Origin: Gammaproteobacteria bacterium
Lineage (GTDB): Bacteria > Pseudomonadota > Gammaproteobacteria > UWMA-0217
NCBI GenBank assembly: GCA_011330835.1
Contig: DRPO01000520.1
Location: 1 to 7,028 of the forward strand
Direction of reading: 5' to 3'
Length of the DNA stretch: 7,028 nucleotides
Part shown: positions 1 through 5,706 of the stretch, piece by piece
Numbering within the stretch: position 1 is the stretch's first letter
How the letters are laid out: the number at the start of each line of letters is the position of its first letter
The notes under the pieces: model-generated
Database searches by the model: none
What the model saw: the letters and a program-made list of their open reading frames with translations, nothing else
Told to the model about the DNA's origin: nothing
Program-made: the position numbers and the translations under genes

Positions 1-113
1 AGGATGGGCGGTTGCCGCTGAGTTACGAGGTCATCTATGGCGCGGCCTGGGCTCCCGACGCGCCGGCGCCGTCAATGATGCCGGACAATATGAAGCGTGT
101 TTTTTCGGCCTGA
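1..113 (+). CDS. bioC: C-terminal end of BioC-like malonyl-ACP O-methyltransferase (5' part outside window)
   Basis: Only the last 36 full codons are present, read in the frame from base 3 and ending at TGA 111-113. The peptide contains GRLPLSYEVIYGAAWAP, then a short polar tail ending KRVFSA. The pattern GR-x-P-L-x-Y followed by a hydrophobic strand and a Gly is the final beta-hairpin of BioC proteins; E. coli BioC has GRYPLTYHLFLG at the same place. BioC methylates the free carboxyl of malonyl-ACP with S-adenosylmethionine, which starts pimeloyl synthesis for biotin. The catalytic and SAM-binding parts lie outside the window, so the call rests on the tail alone; another class I methyltransferase is possible. 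No clear intrinsic terminator follows the stop. The gene is separated from the oxidase cluster by a 285-bp AT-rich spacer and is probably a different transcription unit. Confidence 0.72.
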   Translation, partial: DGRLPLSYEVIYGAAWAPDAPAPSMMPDNMKRVFSA

Positions 114-204
114 AAGTATCTGGTGTGTTGCAATAAAGCGTGAGATTCCGCTATTTCTCGTAAGCAATACCCCTTTTTTTGTGGGTGATAATAGAGAAGT
201 AACC

Positions 205-234
205 TTGTTTAACGCAAGAAAAATATAATATAAA
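205..234 (+). promoter_or_regulatory. Candidate sigma-70 promoter for the oxidase operon
   Basis: TTGTTT (205-210) is followed 18 bp later by TATAAA (229-234). A perfect TATAAT overlaps at 224-229 but is only 13 bp from the same -35 candidate. In DNA this AT-rich, -10 matches arise by chance, so this is a candidate only. The start site it predicts (about 241) would give a leader of roughly 160 nt before the first gene. Confidence 0.3.
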
Positions 235-282
235 ATATTGATATATATTGAATTGACTAGAATATAGGATCTGGAACTGATC

Positions 283-312
283 TAAAATATAAGAATATCT
301 GGATATATTTTA
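283..312. repeat. Perfect 9-bp AT-only inverted repeat
   Basis: TAAAATATA at 283-291 is the exact reverse complement of TATATTTTA at 304-312, with a 12-base spacer. The arms are 21 bp apart start to start, about two helical turns. An additional direct copy of TAAAATAT lies at 231-238, 52 bp (about five turns) upstream. The phasing suits binding of a dimeric or oligomeric protein, but low base complexity makes chance repeats likely. Confidence 0.5.
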
Positions 313-398
313 ATAGCCTCTCAATTGTTGTTATTTTTTTTAATCTTCGATAGGATCATGCTCGGTTTTTACCGAAGACAGGTGAAATTGAGCCCGCC

Positions 399-857
399 AT
401 GACGCGGATTGTCATTGAGTCAAATGCATCGGCTAACAAGGTGGGCGTAACTGGCTTGGTCGCCAGTTTGATTCTGATCATGGCGGTGGTCGCCGCGGGG
501 TTTGCCTGGTTCGGGCTGTGGCTGATCGCGCCGTTTTGCGGGCTGGAAGTCGTGTTTCTGATTGCCGTATTCGGTTATCTGAGCCGATACGGACGCAGGA
601 AGCAGGTGATTTCCATCGATTCGGACGAGGTCCGGATCGAGGACGGGATCGAGAGCCCGGAATGCTCCACCAGTTTTCGGCGCGCCTGGGTTCAGGTTGT
701 GCTGGAGCCGGCGCGCACCCGAGGCTATCCGAGCCGGCTGTTTCTGCGCAGCGTGGGCAAGCAGGTGCGGATTGGCGAGATGCTGAGCGATAGCGAGCGC
801 AGCGAACTGGCGCGGCGCCTCAGGCAGTTGATCGCAAGTTCCGGCGCGACGGTTTGA
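399..857 (+). CDS. DUF2244 family integral membrane protein
   Basis: A 152-residue protein of unknown function. Two hydrophobic helices sit at about residues 17-37 and 40-60, with a basic turn (RYGRRK, 63-68). A soluble C-terminal part follows, carrying AWVQVVLEP (96-104), RLFLRSVGKQVRIG (113-126) and the acidic/Arg pattern LSDSERSELARRLRQ. The two-helix hairpin followed by W-V-x-V-x-L and L-x-L-R-S-x-G-x-x-V-x-I-G is the signature of DUF2244. Members commonly lie directly upstream of coxB, as recalled for Pseudomonas, so a role in making or regulating the aa3 oxidase is an inference from context. ATG 399 is the only ATG, GTG or TTG start available after the in-frame stop at 351-353. The nearest Shine-Dalgarno-like sequence, AGGTG at 380-384, is unusually far away (14 nt), so initiation may be weak. 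Confidence 0.8.
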   Translation: MTRIVIESNASANKVGVTGLVASLILIMAVVAAGFAWFGLWLIAPFCGLEVVFLIAVFGYLSRYGRRKQVISIDSDEVRIEDGIESPECSTSFRRAWVQVVLEPARTRGYPSRLFLRSVGKQVRIGEMLSDSERSELARRLRQLIASSGATV

Positions 858-887
858 TCGCGAGGGTTTGCCGGCGGTCGTCGCGAT
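857..887 (+). other. Hairpin between the DUF2244 gene and coxB
   Basis: ATCGCGA (857-863) pairs perfectly with TCGCGAT (881-887) around a 17-base GC-rich loop. No T-run follows, so it does not look like an intrinsic terminator. It may be an RNA-processing or mRNA-stabilising stem that lets coxB be expressed at a level different from the DUF2244 gene. Confidence 0.4.
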
Positions 888-922
888 ACATAGAACACTA
901 AAAGTTGAAAGAGGATGAGGTT

Positions 923-2047
923 ATGAAAAAACGGTTTGCTGGACTCCTGGCGGGTCTGGTTACATTGGCGTTGACTCAGCCCGCGCTGGCGGAGTTCGGG
1001 TTGAATATGCGGCAAGGCGTTACCGATATCAGTCACAAGGTCTACGACCTGCACATGCTGATCACATACGTGTGCATCGGGCTGGCGGTGCTCGTGTTCG
1101 GCGCCATGTTCTATTCCATTTTGAATCACCGAAAATCCAAGGGACATGAGGCGGCGACCTTCCACGAAAGCACCACGCTGGAAATTGTCTGGACCATCAT
1201 TCCCTTTATCATCCTGATCGCCATGGCGATACCCGCCGCCAAAACCCTGATAGCGATGGAAGACAATTCGGACTCTGATTTGACAATCAAGGTCACCGGG
1301 TATCAGTGGAAATGGCGCTACGAATACATGGATGGCGACGCTCAGGGTGTTTCCTATTTCAGCATCCTTTCCACGCCCAGAGAGCAGATCGAGAACGCTG
1401 CGGCCAAGGGCGAGCATTATCTCCTTGAAGTCGATGAGCCTCTGGTTGTTCCGGTAAACAAGAAGGTGCGTTTTCTTGTGACTTCCAATGACGTCCTTCA
1501 TTCCTGGTGGGTGCCTGATTTCGCGGTCAAGCAGGATGCCGTGCCAGGGTTTATCAATGAAGCCTGGGCAGTCGTCAAGGAGCCGGGCACATATCGCGGG
1601 CAGTGCGCTGAACTCTGCGGCAAGGATCATGGCTTCATGCCAATCAACGTTGTTGCGATGAATGACAGCGATTTCGTCAAATGGGCGTCGGAGAAAAAAT
1701 CCGCTGCTGCTGCGGCGGCAGGCGCTGCCGACAAGGAATGGTCCAAGGCAGAGCTGCTGGCCAAGGGCGAGGCGGTATACGGGAAAACTTGCGCGGCCTG
1801 TCACCAGCCCAACGGCAAGGGGATACCGGGCGTGTTTCCGGCGATCGAAGGCAGCCCGGTGGCCACCGGCCCGGTCGATCAGCACATCGCGGTGGTTATG
1901 AACGGTCGGCCAGGAACTGCCATGCAGGCGTTCGCCGGTCAGTTGAATGACTTGGATATCGCGGCTGTCGTGACCTACCAGCGAAATGCTTTCGGAAACA
2001 ATGTCGGCGATGTCGTACAACCCAAACAGATTAAAGCCAAGCGTTAA
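923..2047 (+). CDS. coxB: Cytochrome c oxidase subunit II with fused C-terminal cytochrome c domain
   Basis: A 374-residue CuA subunit of the aa3/caa3 oxidase, which receives electrons from cytochrome c and passes them to heme a in CoxA. In order: a signal peptide with likely cleavage after PALA (residue 23); two transmembrane helices at about 45-66 and 86-104; the aromatic electron-entry motif GYQWKWRYEY (126-135); a periplasmic cupredoxin domain with CuA ligands H193, C228, E230, C232, H236 and M239 (CAELCGKDHGFM); an Ala-rich linker (260-269); and a c-type heme domain with CAACH (290-294) and likely distal ligand M334. The length exceeds plain subunit II because of the heme domain. ATG 923 is chosen over TTG 905: it places a basic MKKR directly before the signal helix and has a strong ribosome site, AAAGAGGA at 908-915. 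All metal ligands are intact. Confidence 0.96.
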   Translation: MKKRFAGLLAGLVTLALTQPALAEFGLNMRQGVTDISHKVYDLHMLITYVCIGLAVLVFGAMFYSILNHRKSKGHEAATFHESTTLEIVWTIIPFIILIAMAIPAAKTLIAMEDNSDSDLTIKVTGYQWKWRYEYMDGDAQGVSYFSILSTPREQIENAAAKGEHYLLEVDEPLVVPVNKKVRFLVTSNDVLHSWWVPDFAVKQDAVPGFINEAWAVVKEPGTYRGQCAELCGKDHGFMPINVVAMNDSDFVKWASEKKSAAAAAAGAADKEWSKAELLAKGEAVYGKTCAACHQPNGKGIPGVFPAIEGSPVATGPVDQHIAVVMNGRPGTAMQAFAGQLNDLDIAAVVTYQRNAFGNNVGDVVQPKQIKAKR

Positions 2048-2060
2048 AGGGGAATAAATA

Positions 2061-3635
2061 ATGAGCACAGTAATGGTCGATGACCACCATCACGAAGAGC
2101 ATCCCGGCGGATTGATGCGCTGGATTACCACCACCAATCACAAGGATATCGGGACGCTTTATTTGTGGTTCGCCCTGATCATGTTCTTTATCGGGGGGAT
2201 CATGGCTTTGATTATTCGGGCGGAGTTGTTCCAGCCTGGATTGCAGTTTGTCGAGCCGCAATTTTTCAACTCGATGACGACGCTGCATGCTTTGATCATG
2301 ATATTCGGCGCCGTCATGCCCGCCTTCACGGGGCTGGCGAACTGGCTGCTGCCCATGATGGTGGGCGCGCCGGACATGGCTCTGCCCCGGTTGAACAACT
2401 GGAGTTTCTGGCTGTTGCCGTTTGCTGGCGTGATGTTGTTGGCGACATTGTTCATGCCTGGTGGAGCGCCGGCGGGCGGATGGACCATGTATCCGCCGCT
2501 GGTGCTACAGACCGGTGCGGCGTTTCCCTTCCTGATCTTCTCGGTGCATCTGTTGGGTATTTCATCGGTGCTGGGCTCGATCAATATCATCGCGACGATA
2601 TTCAACATGCGCGCGCCCGGCATGACTCTGATGAAAATGCCGTTGTTCGTCTGGACAATGATGATCACCGCTTACTTGCTGATCGCCACGGTTCCGGTTC
2701 TGGCGGGCGCGGTCACCATGCTGTTGACTGATAAGTATTTCCACACCAGCTTCTTTTCGGCGGCTGGCGGCGGCGATCCGGTCATGTTTCAGCACATCTT
2801 CTGGTTCTTTGGGCATCCCGAGGTGTATATCCTTATCTTGCCGGCCTTCGGGGTGGTTTCCCAGATTATTCCGACCTTCGCGCGCAAGCCGTTGTTTGGC
2901 TATGCCTCCATGGTTTACGCCACGGCCAGTATCGCGTTCCTGTCGTTCATCGTCTGGGCGCACCACATGTTCACCACCGGCATGCCGCTGGCGGGCGAGC
3001 TGTTCTTCATGTTCTCCACCATGCTGATCGCGGTTCCGACCGGGGTTAAGGTATTCAACTGGACCGCGACCATGTGGAAAGGCTCGATGACGTTCGAGAC
3101 GCCCATGCTGTTCGCGATCGGTTTTCTGGTCATGTTTACCATCGGTGGATTTTCAGGACTGATGCTGGCCATTGCGCCCGCCGACTTCCAGTATCACGAC
3201 ACCTATTTCGTGGTGGCGCATTTCCACTATGTGCTGGTGACCGGGTCAATATACTCCTTGCTGGCCGCCGCCTATTTCTGGCTTCCCAAGTGGACCGGCA
3301 ATATGTACAACGAGAAGCTGGGCAAGCTGCATTTCTGGTTGTCCACGATTTTCGTTAACCTCACATTCTTCCCGATGCACTTTACTGGGCTGGCCGGTAT
3401 GCCGCGGAGGATTCCCGACTATCCCATGCAATTCGCCGAATTCAACATGATGTCGAGCATCGGCGCATTTGGTTTCGGGTTGTCGCAGCTATTGTTCGTC
3501 TACATTGTGTTGCAGACAATTCGCGGTGGTCGGAAGGCAACTGCCCAGGTATGGGAAGGCGCGGAAGGCCTTGAGTGGACCTTGCCTTCTCCTCCGCCCT
3601 ACCACAGTTTTTCGACGCCGCCCGAGGTCAAGTAA
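2061..3635 (+). CDS. coxA: Cytochrome c oxidase subunit I (aa3 type, A1 family)
   Basis: A 524-residue, about 12-helix catalytic subunit in the inner membrane that reduces O2 to water and pumps protons. Visible ligands are H76 and H389 for heme a, H387 for heme a3, and H252, H301, H302 for CuB. Y256 in HPEVY (252-256) is the residue expected to be cross-linked to H252. D-channel residues D105 and the NN pair (GAPDMALPRLNN, 102-113) and E254 are present, as is K330 of the K channel (PTGVKVFNW). E254 in GHPEVY marks the A1 subfamily of heme-copper oxidases. The R449-R450 pair (GMPRR), which contacts heme propionates, is present. The C-terminal EWTLPSPPP (505-513) is also typical. The ribosome site AAAGGGGA lies 7 nt before the ATG. 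The gene is 13 nt after coxB and clearly co-transcribed. No residue expected to be essential is missing. Confidence 0.98.
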   Translation: MSTVMVDDHHHEEHPGGLMRWITTTNHKDIGTLYLWFALIMFFIGGIMALIIRAELFQPGLQFVEPQFFNSMTTLHALIMIFGAVMPAFTGLANWLLPMMVGAPDMALPRLNNWSFWLLPFAGVMLLATLFMPGGAPAGGWTMYPPLVLQTGAAFPFLIFSVHLLGISSVLGSINIIATIFNMRAPGMTLMKMPLFVWTMMITAYLLIATVPVLAGAVTMLLTDKYFHTSFFSAAGGGDPVMFQHIFWFFGHPEVYILILPAFGVVSQIIPTFARKPLFGYASMVYATASIAFLSFIVWAHHMFTTGMPLAGELFFMFSTMLIAVPTGVKVFNWTATMWKGSMTFETPMLFAIGFLVMFTIGGFSGLMLAIAPADFQYHDTYFVVAHFHYVLVTGSIYSLLAAAYFWLPKWTGNMYNEKLGKLHFWLSTIFVNLTFFPMHFTGLAGMPRRIPDYPMQFAEFNMMSSIGAFGFGLSQLLFVYIVLQTIRGGRKATAQVWEGAEGLEWTLPSPPPYHSFSTPPEVK

Positions 3636-3649
3636 AACGCATCTGATCT

Positions 3650-3677
3650 GGCCAGCTCGGGGTTGTCTGGGCTGGTC
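3650..3677 (+). other. Intercistronic hairpin after coxA
   Basis: In the 72-base gap after coxA, bases 3650-3658 can pair with 3669-3677 as a nine-pair stem (two G-U pairs) with a 10-base loop; the core is CCAGC with GCTGG. No T-run follows, so it is not a standard terminator. This is the largest gap in the operon downstream of the DUF2244 gene, so the stem could partly separate or stabilise the coxBA message relative to the assembly genes. Confidence 0.4.
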
Positions 3678-3707
3678 TGGTCGCTTCCGTGCTCGGAGAA
3701 CATTTTC

Positions 3708-3821
3708 ATGGCTTATAACGAAGAGAAACGTAATCGAAGGATTCGCATTACCGCGATTTCTTTCGGTATTGTCGCGCTGTGTTTTTATTTCGGGTTCATC
3801 GCGATCATCGCGACGCATTGA
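3708..3821 (+). CDS. 37-residue single-helix membrane protein, cytochrome oxidase small assembly protein-like
   Basis: A very short gene easily missed by length cutoffs. The protein has a charged, basic N-terminus (YNEEKRNRRIR, 3-13) and one hydrophobic helix at about 14-35, ending ATH. This implies a membrane span with the N-terminus inside. GGAG at 3695-3698 is a good ribosome site, 9 nt before ATG 3708. The gene lies exactly in the gap between coxA and ctaG, where many proteobacteria carry a tiny protein annotated as a cytochrome oxidase small assembly protein; those share the basic NxRT-like start and single helix. A role in CoxA or CtaG assembly is inferred from position and shape only. 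Its stop is 6 nt before the ctaG start, which suggests translational coupling. Confidence 0.75.
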   Translation: MAYNEEKRNRRIRITAISFGIVALCFYFGFIAIIATH

Positions 3822-3827
3822 TAGCCA

Positions 3828-4445
3828 GTGGTTGAAGATCCCCGAAAAACTCGCCGTACAGGACTCTGGCTGGGCTTCGTTGCTCTTATCATGTTCGGTT
3901 TCGGATTCGCGATGGTTCCTCTCTACAACGTGTTCTGCAACGTGACGGGACTCAATGGGAATACGTCTGGCGTCAAGACCGCCGCGGGCTCCCTGAAGTC
4001 CTGGGATGTGGACGAGAGTCGTTCGATCAAGGTGCAATTTTTGTCCAATGTGAACCAGCAGGCGCAATGGGATTTCGCCCCGGAGAAATTTGAGGTGGAG
4101 GTCCATCCCGGGGAGCTGAAGACCGTCTATTTCGATGCTCGAAATTTGCGGAATGCGACGGTGGTGGGTCAGGCTATTCCCAGCGTGATGCCAAGGGTCG
4201 CCGCGTTGCATTTTCACAAGACGGAATGTTTCTGCTTCACTCAACAAACCTTTGGGGCGCGAGAAAACAAAAGGATGCCAGTGACCTTTATGGTTGATCC
4301 GGATGTCCCCAGGGATGTCAAGACAATCACGCTGGCCTATACCTTTTTCGATATTACCAAGACAGCCCTGAGCCGGTCGGCTGGCGAACGACCGGTCACC
4401 GGCGAGCATTTACCACCATTTGAAGAGTCCACCAACGGAGGATAG
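3828..4445 (+). CDS. ctaG: Cytochrome c oxidase assembly protein CtaG/Cox11, CuB insertion
   Basis: A 205-residue, membrane-anchored periplasmic copper chaperone that delivers copper to the CuB site of CoxA. It has a basic N-terminus (PRKTRR), one transmembrane helix at about 11-31 and the conserved MVPLYNVFCNVTGLNG segment (29-44) with C37. A beta-rich domain follows, containing the copper motif CFCF (C134, C136) in KTECFCFTQQ and the family block MPVTFMVDPDVP. The length is normal. The start is GTG 3828: an in-frame TAG lies at 3822-3824, and the first in-frame ATG falls inside the helix. No convincing ribosome site precedes the GTG, but the upstream gene stops at 3821, so initiation is probably coupled to it. 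The end of this gene carries the ribosome site for coxC. Confidence 0.95.
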   Translation: MVEDPRKTRRTGLWLGFVALIMFGFGFAMVPLYNVFCNVTGLNGNTSGVKTAAGSLKSWDVDESRSIKVQFLSNVNQQAQWDFAPEKFEVEVHPGELKTVYFDARNLRNATVVGQAIPSVMPRVAALHFHKTECFCFTQQTFGARENKRMPVTFMVDPDVPRDVKTITLAYTFFDITKTALSRSAGERPVTGEHLPPFEESTNGG

Positions 4446-4447
4446 TT

Positions 4448-5314
4448 ATGGCCCATACCGCAGACGATTATTACGTCCCTCACGGGAGTTACTGGCCCAT
4501 ATTGGGGTCGATCGGACTAACCACGTTACTGGTTGGCTTTGCAATGTATTTGAACCAGTCGGGCGTCGGGGGCTATCTCATGCTCGGCGGCGTGGCGATT
4601 ACGCTGGTCATGATGTTTGGCTGGTTCGGGACGGTCATTAACGAAAACCAGTCGGGCATCTACAATGCGCAGGTCGATCGCAGTTTTCGCTGGGGCATGT
4701 TCTGGTTCATCGTTTCCGAAGTGATGTTTTTCGGTGGTTTTTTTGGCGCGTTGTTTTATGCGCGAGAGTTTTCCGTGCCATGGCTGGCGGGAGAGGGCGC
4801 CAAGCTCGCGACCGGCGAGTATCTTTGGAAGGGATATGAAGCGGTCTGGCCGACCAATGGTCCCAAGGATGTGGGCGGAGAGTTCGAGCCCATGGAGACC
4901 TGGGGGTTGCCGGCGTTGAATACGCTCATCCTGTTGTCTTCCGGCGCAACGCTAACCTGGGCTCATCACGCCTTGAAGTCCGGTCATCGGGGCAAGCTGA
5001 TTATCGGGCTGGCGCTGACCGTGGCTCTGGGCGCGCTGTTCCTGTTCTTTCAGGCGATGGAATACCGGGAAGCCTATACTCACCTGAACCTGACGCTGGG
5101 CAGCGGTATTTATGGTTCAACCTTCTTTATGCTGACCGGGTTTCACGGGATGCATGTGACGATTGGCGCGATCATGCTGCTGGTCATGTTGATGCGTGCG
5201 CTCAAGGGGCATTTTACGCCGGACAATCATTTTGCGTTCGAGGCGGCGGCCTGGTACTGGCACTTCGTGGATGTGGTCTGGCTGCTCCTGTTTATCTTTG
5301 TCTATTGGCTATAG
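4448..5314 (+). CDS. coxC: Cytochrome c oxidase subunit III
   Basis: A 288-residue, seven-helix core subunit that stabilises CoxA and sustains proton uptake through the D pathway. Family marks are FRWGMFWFIVSEVMFF (80-95) with the conserved acidic E91, the PALNTLILLSSGATLTWAHHAL segment (155-176), GFHGMHVTIG (231-240) and the C-terminal AWYWHFVDVVWLLLF (268-282). The loop at about 110-150 is hydrophilic, as usual for bacterial subunit III. AACGGAGGA (4434-4442), inside the end of ctaG, is a strong ribosome site. Only two bases separate the ctaG stop from this ATG. A strong terminator follows the stop, so this is the last gene of the first transcription unit. Confidence 0.97.
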   Translation: MAHTADDYYVPHGSYWPILGSIGLTTLLVGFAMYLNQSGVGGYLMLGGVAITLVMMFGWFGTVINENQSGIYNAQVDRSFRWGMFWFIVSEVMFFGGFFGALFYAREFSVPWLAGEGAKLATGEYLWKGYEAVWPTNGPKDVGGEFEPMETWGLPALNTLILLSSGATLTWAHHALKSGHRGKLIIGLALTVALGALFLFFQAMEYREAYTHLNLTLGSGIYGSTFFMLTGFHGMHVTIGAIMLLVMLMRALKGHFTPDNHFAFEAAAWYWHFVDVVWLLLFIFVYWL

Positions 5315-5335
5315 ACGGAGAAAGGAGAGAGGACG

Positions 5336-5359
5336 ATGGGCGCTCCGGCGCCCATTTTT
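5336..5359 (+). terminator. Rho-independent terminator after coxC
   Basis: ATGGGCGC (5336-5343) and GCGCCCAT (5348-5355) form a perfect 8-bp stem with a TCCG tetraloop. The T-run TTTT (5356-5359) follows directly and is effectively five T with the last stem base. It lies 21 nt after the coxC stop. The reverse strand has no T-run next to the stem, so it should act only on + strand transcription. Confidence 0.88.
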
Positions 5360-5431
5360 ATATGCCTCCCGTGATTGAGAATACCCCATTCAGGGCGCTT
5401 GAGTTGTCGCCGATAACAAGGCAAAAAAACG

Positions 5432-5671
5432 CTACTTGGGGGGCGGCGCTTGATGCTGGATGCGTTGAAAGGGATGGTTTGGCTCAATCAGTCCAAAATA
5501 GTAGCTGCCCATCAGAACAAGAAAAGCGAAAATAGACAGGCTGATGCGAACAGTCAGCGCGCGAACGACCCGGTTGGATTTTCCATTGTCCTGGAGCAGA
5601 TAGAATATGGCCGAGCCCAGGCTGCCGATGACAAGAACCAGGAGGAACAGGATAAATATCTTGATGAACAT
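5432..5671 (-). CDS. DUF2909 family twin transmembrane protein
   Basis: A 79-residue protein on the opposite strand to its neighbours. Two hydrophobic helices at about 3-26 and 42-61 flank a short polar, basic loop, QDNGKSNRVVRALTVR (27-42). The pattern G-K-S-x-R-x-V-R-A-L-T-V-R-I-S-L-S is the signature of the DUF2909 twin-transmembrane family, whose genes often sit beside coxC and SURF1. The proline-rich tail QAPPPK is likely outside the membrane. The biochemical role is unknown; a part in oxidase assembly or stability is an inference from neighbourhood. ATG at 5671-5669 has a modest ribosome site, CTGGAA (complement of 5681-5686). The gene converges on coxC and diverges from SURF1, sharing a 100-bp promoter region with the latter. 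I see no clear terminator after its stop. Confidence 0.85.
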   Translation of the reverse strand: MFIKIFILFLLVLVIGSLGSAIFYLLQDNGKSNRVVRALTVRISLSIFAFLVLMGSYYFGLIEPNHPFQRIQHQAPPPK

Positions 5672-5706
5672 GATTGATGATTCCAGGGCGAGTGATGCTC
5701 TTTACT

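Larger units (their letters stand above)
114..398. other. AT-rich intergenic spacer between bioC and the oxidase operon
   Basis: No credible coding frame lies here. I counted 34 G or C bases in the 150 bases 201-350 (23%), far below the flanking genes. The stretch contains many short A/T tracts, a nine-base perfect inverted repeat (283-291 with 304-312), a further direct copy of its TAAAATAT core at 231-238, and short hairpins at 344-378. It is most likely the promoter and control region of the + strand oxidase cluster, and its A-tracts suggest bent or easily melted DNA. A possible FNR/ANR half-site (TTGAT, 238-242) is present, but its second half is poor. Confidence 0.7.

Noticed and set aside
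169..186. Terminator for bioC around the T-run at 174-180
   Set aside because: Only ACCC/GGGT can pair, and the T-run lies in the loop instead of after the stem.
238..251. FNR/ANR-type box in the AT-rich spacer
   Set aside because: The left half TTGAT is perfect, but the right half ATTGA matches only three of five bases of ATCAA; weak in such AT-rich sequence.
868..896. Separate promoter for coxB in the 65-bp gap
   Set aside because: TTGCCG can be found, but no -10 better than TAGAAC or CATAGA exists at acceptable spacing; read-through from upstream is simpler.
905..922. TTG 905 as the coxB start
   Set aside because: It would add MKEDEV before the signal peptide, placing acidic residues before the basic n-region, and would put the start upstream of the strong ribosome site at 908-915 that serves ATG 923.
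725..2068. A 447-codon open frame on the - strand, antisense to coxB and part of the DUF2244 gene
   Set aside because: It mirrors coxB, whose signal peptide, CuA ligands and CxxCH are all intact. The antisense product has no recognisable domain, and long antisense frames are expected in GC-rich codon-biased DNA.
3489..4409. A 306-codon - strand open frame across the coxA end, the small gene and ctaG
   Set aside because: It crosses three clear + strand genes, has no recognisable motif, and is rich in Arg/His/Gly as expected for an antisense frame.
5402..5431. Intrinsic terminator for the DUF2909 gene on the - strand
   Set aside because: A - strand T-run (complement of 5413-5419) exists, but no GC-rich stem precedes it; the nearby GTTGTC/GATAAC stem lies on the wrong side.
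5305..5677. Short + strand open frames opposite the DUF2909 gene
   Set aside because: One begins within coxC and reads through the terminator. Their peptides are polar and featureless, while the - strand frame gives a clear two-helix family protein.
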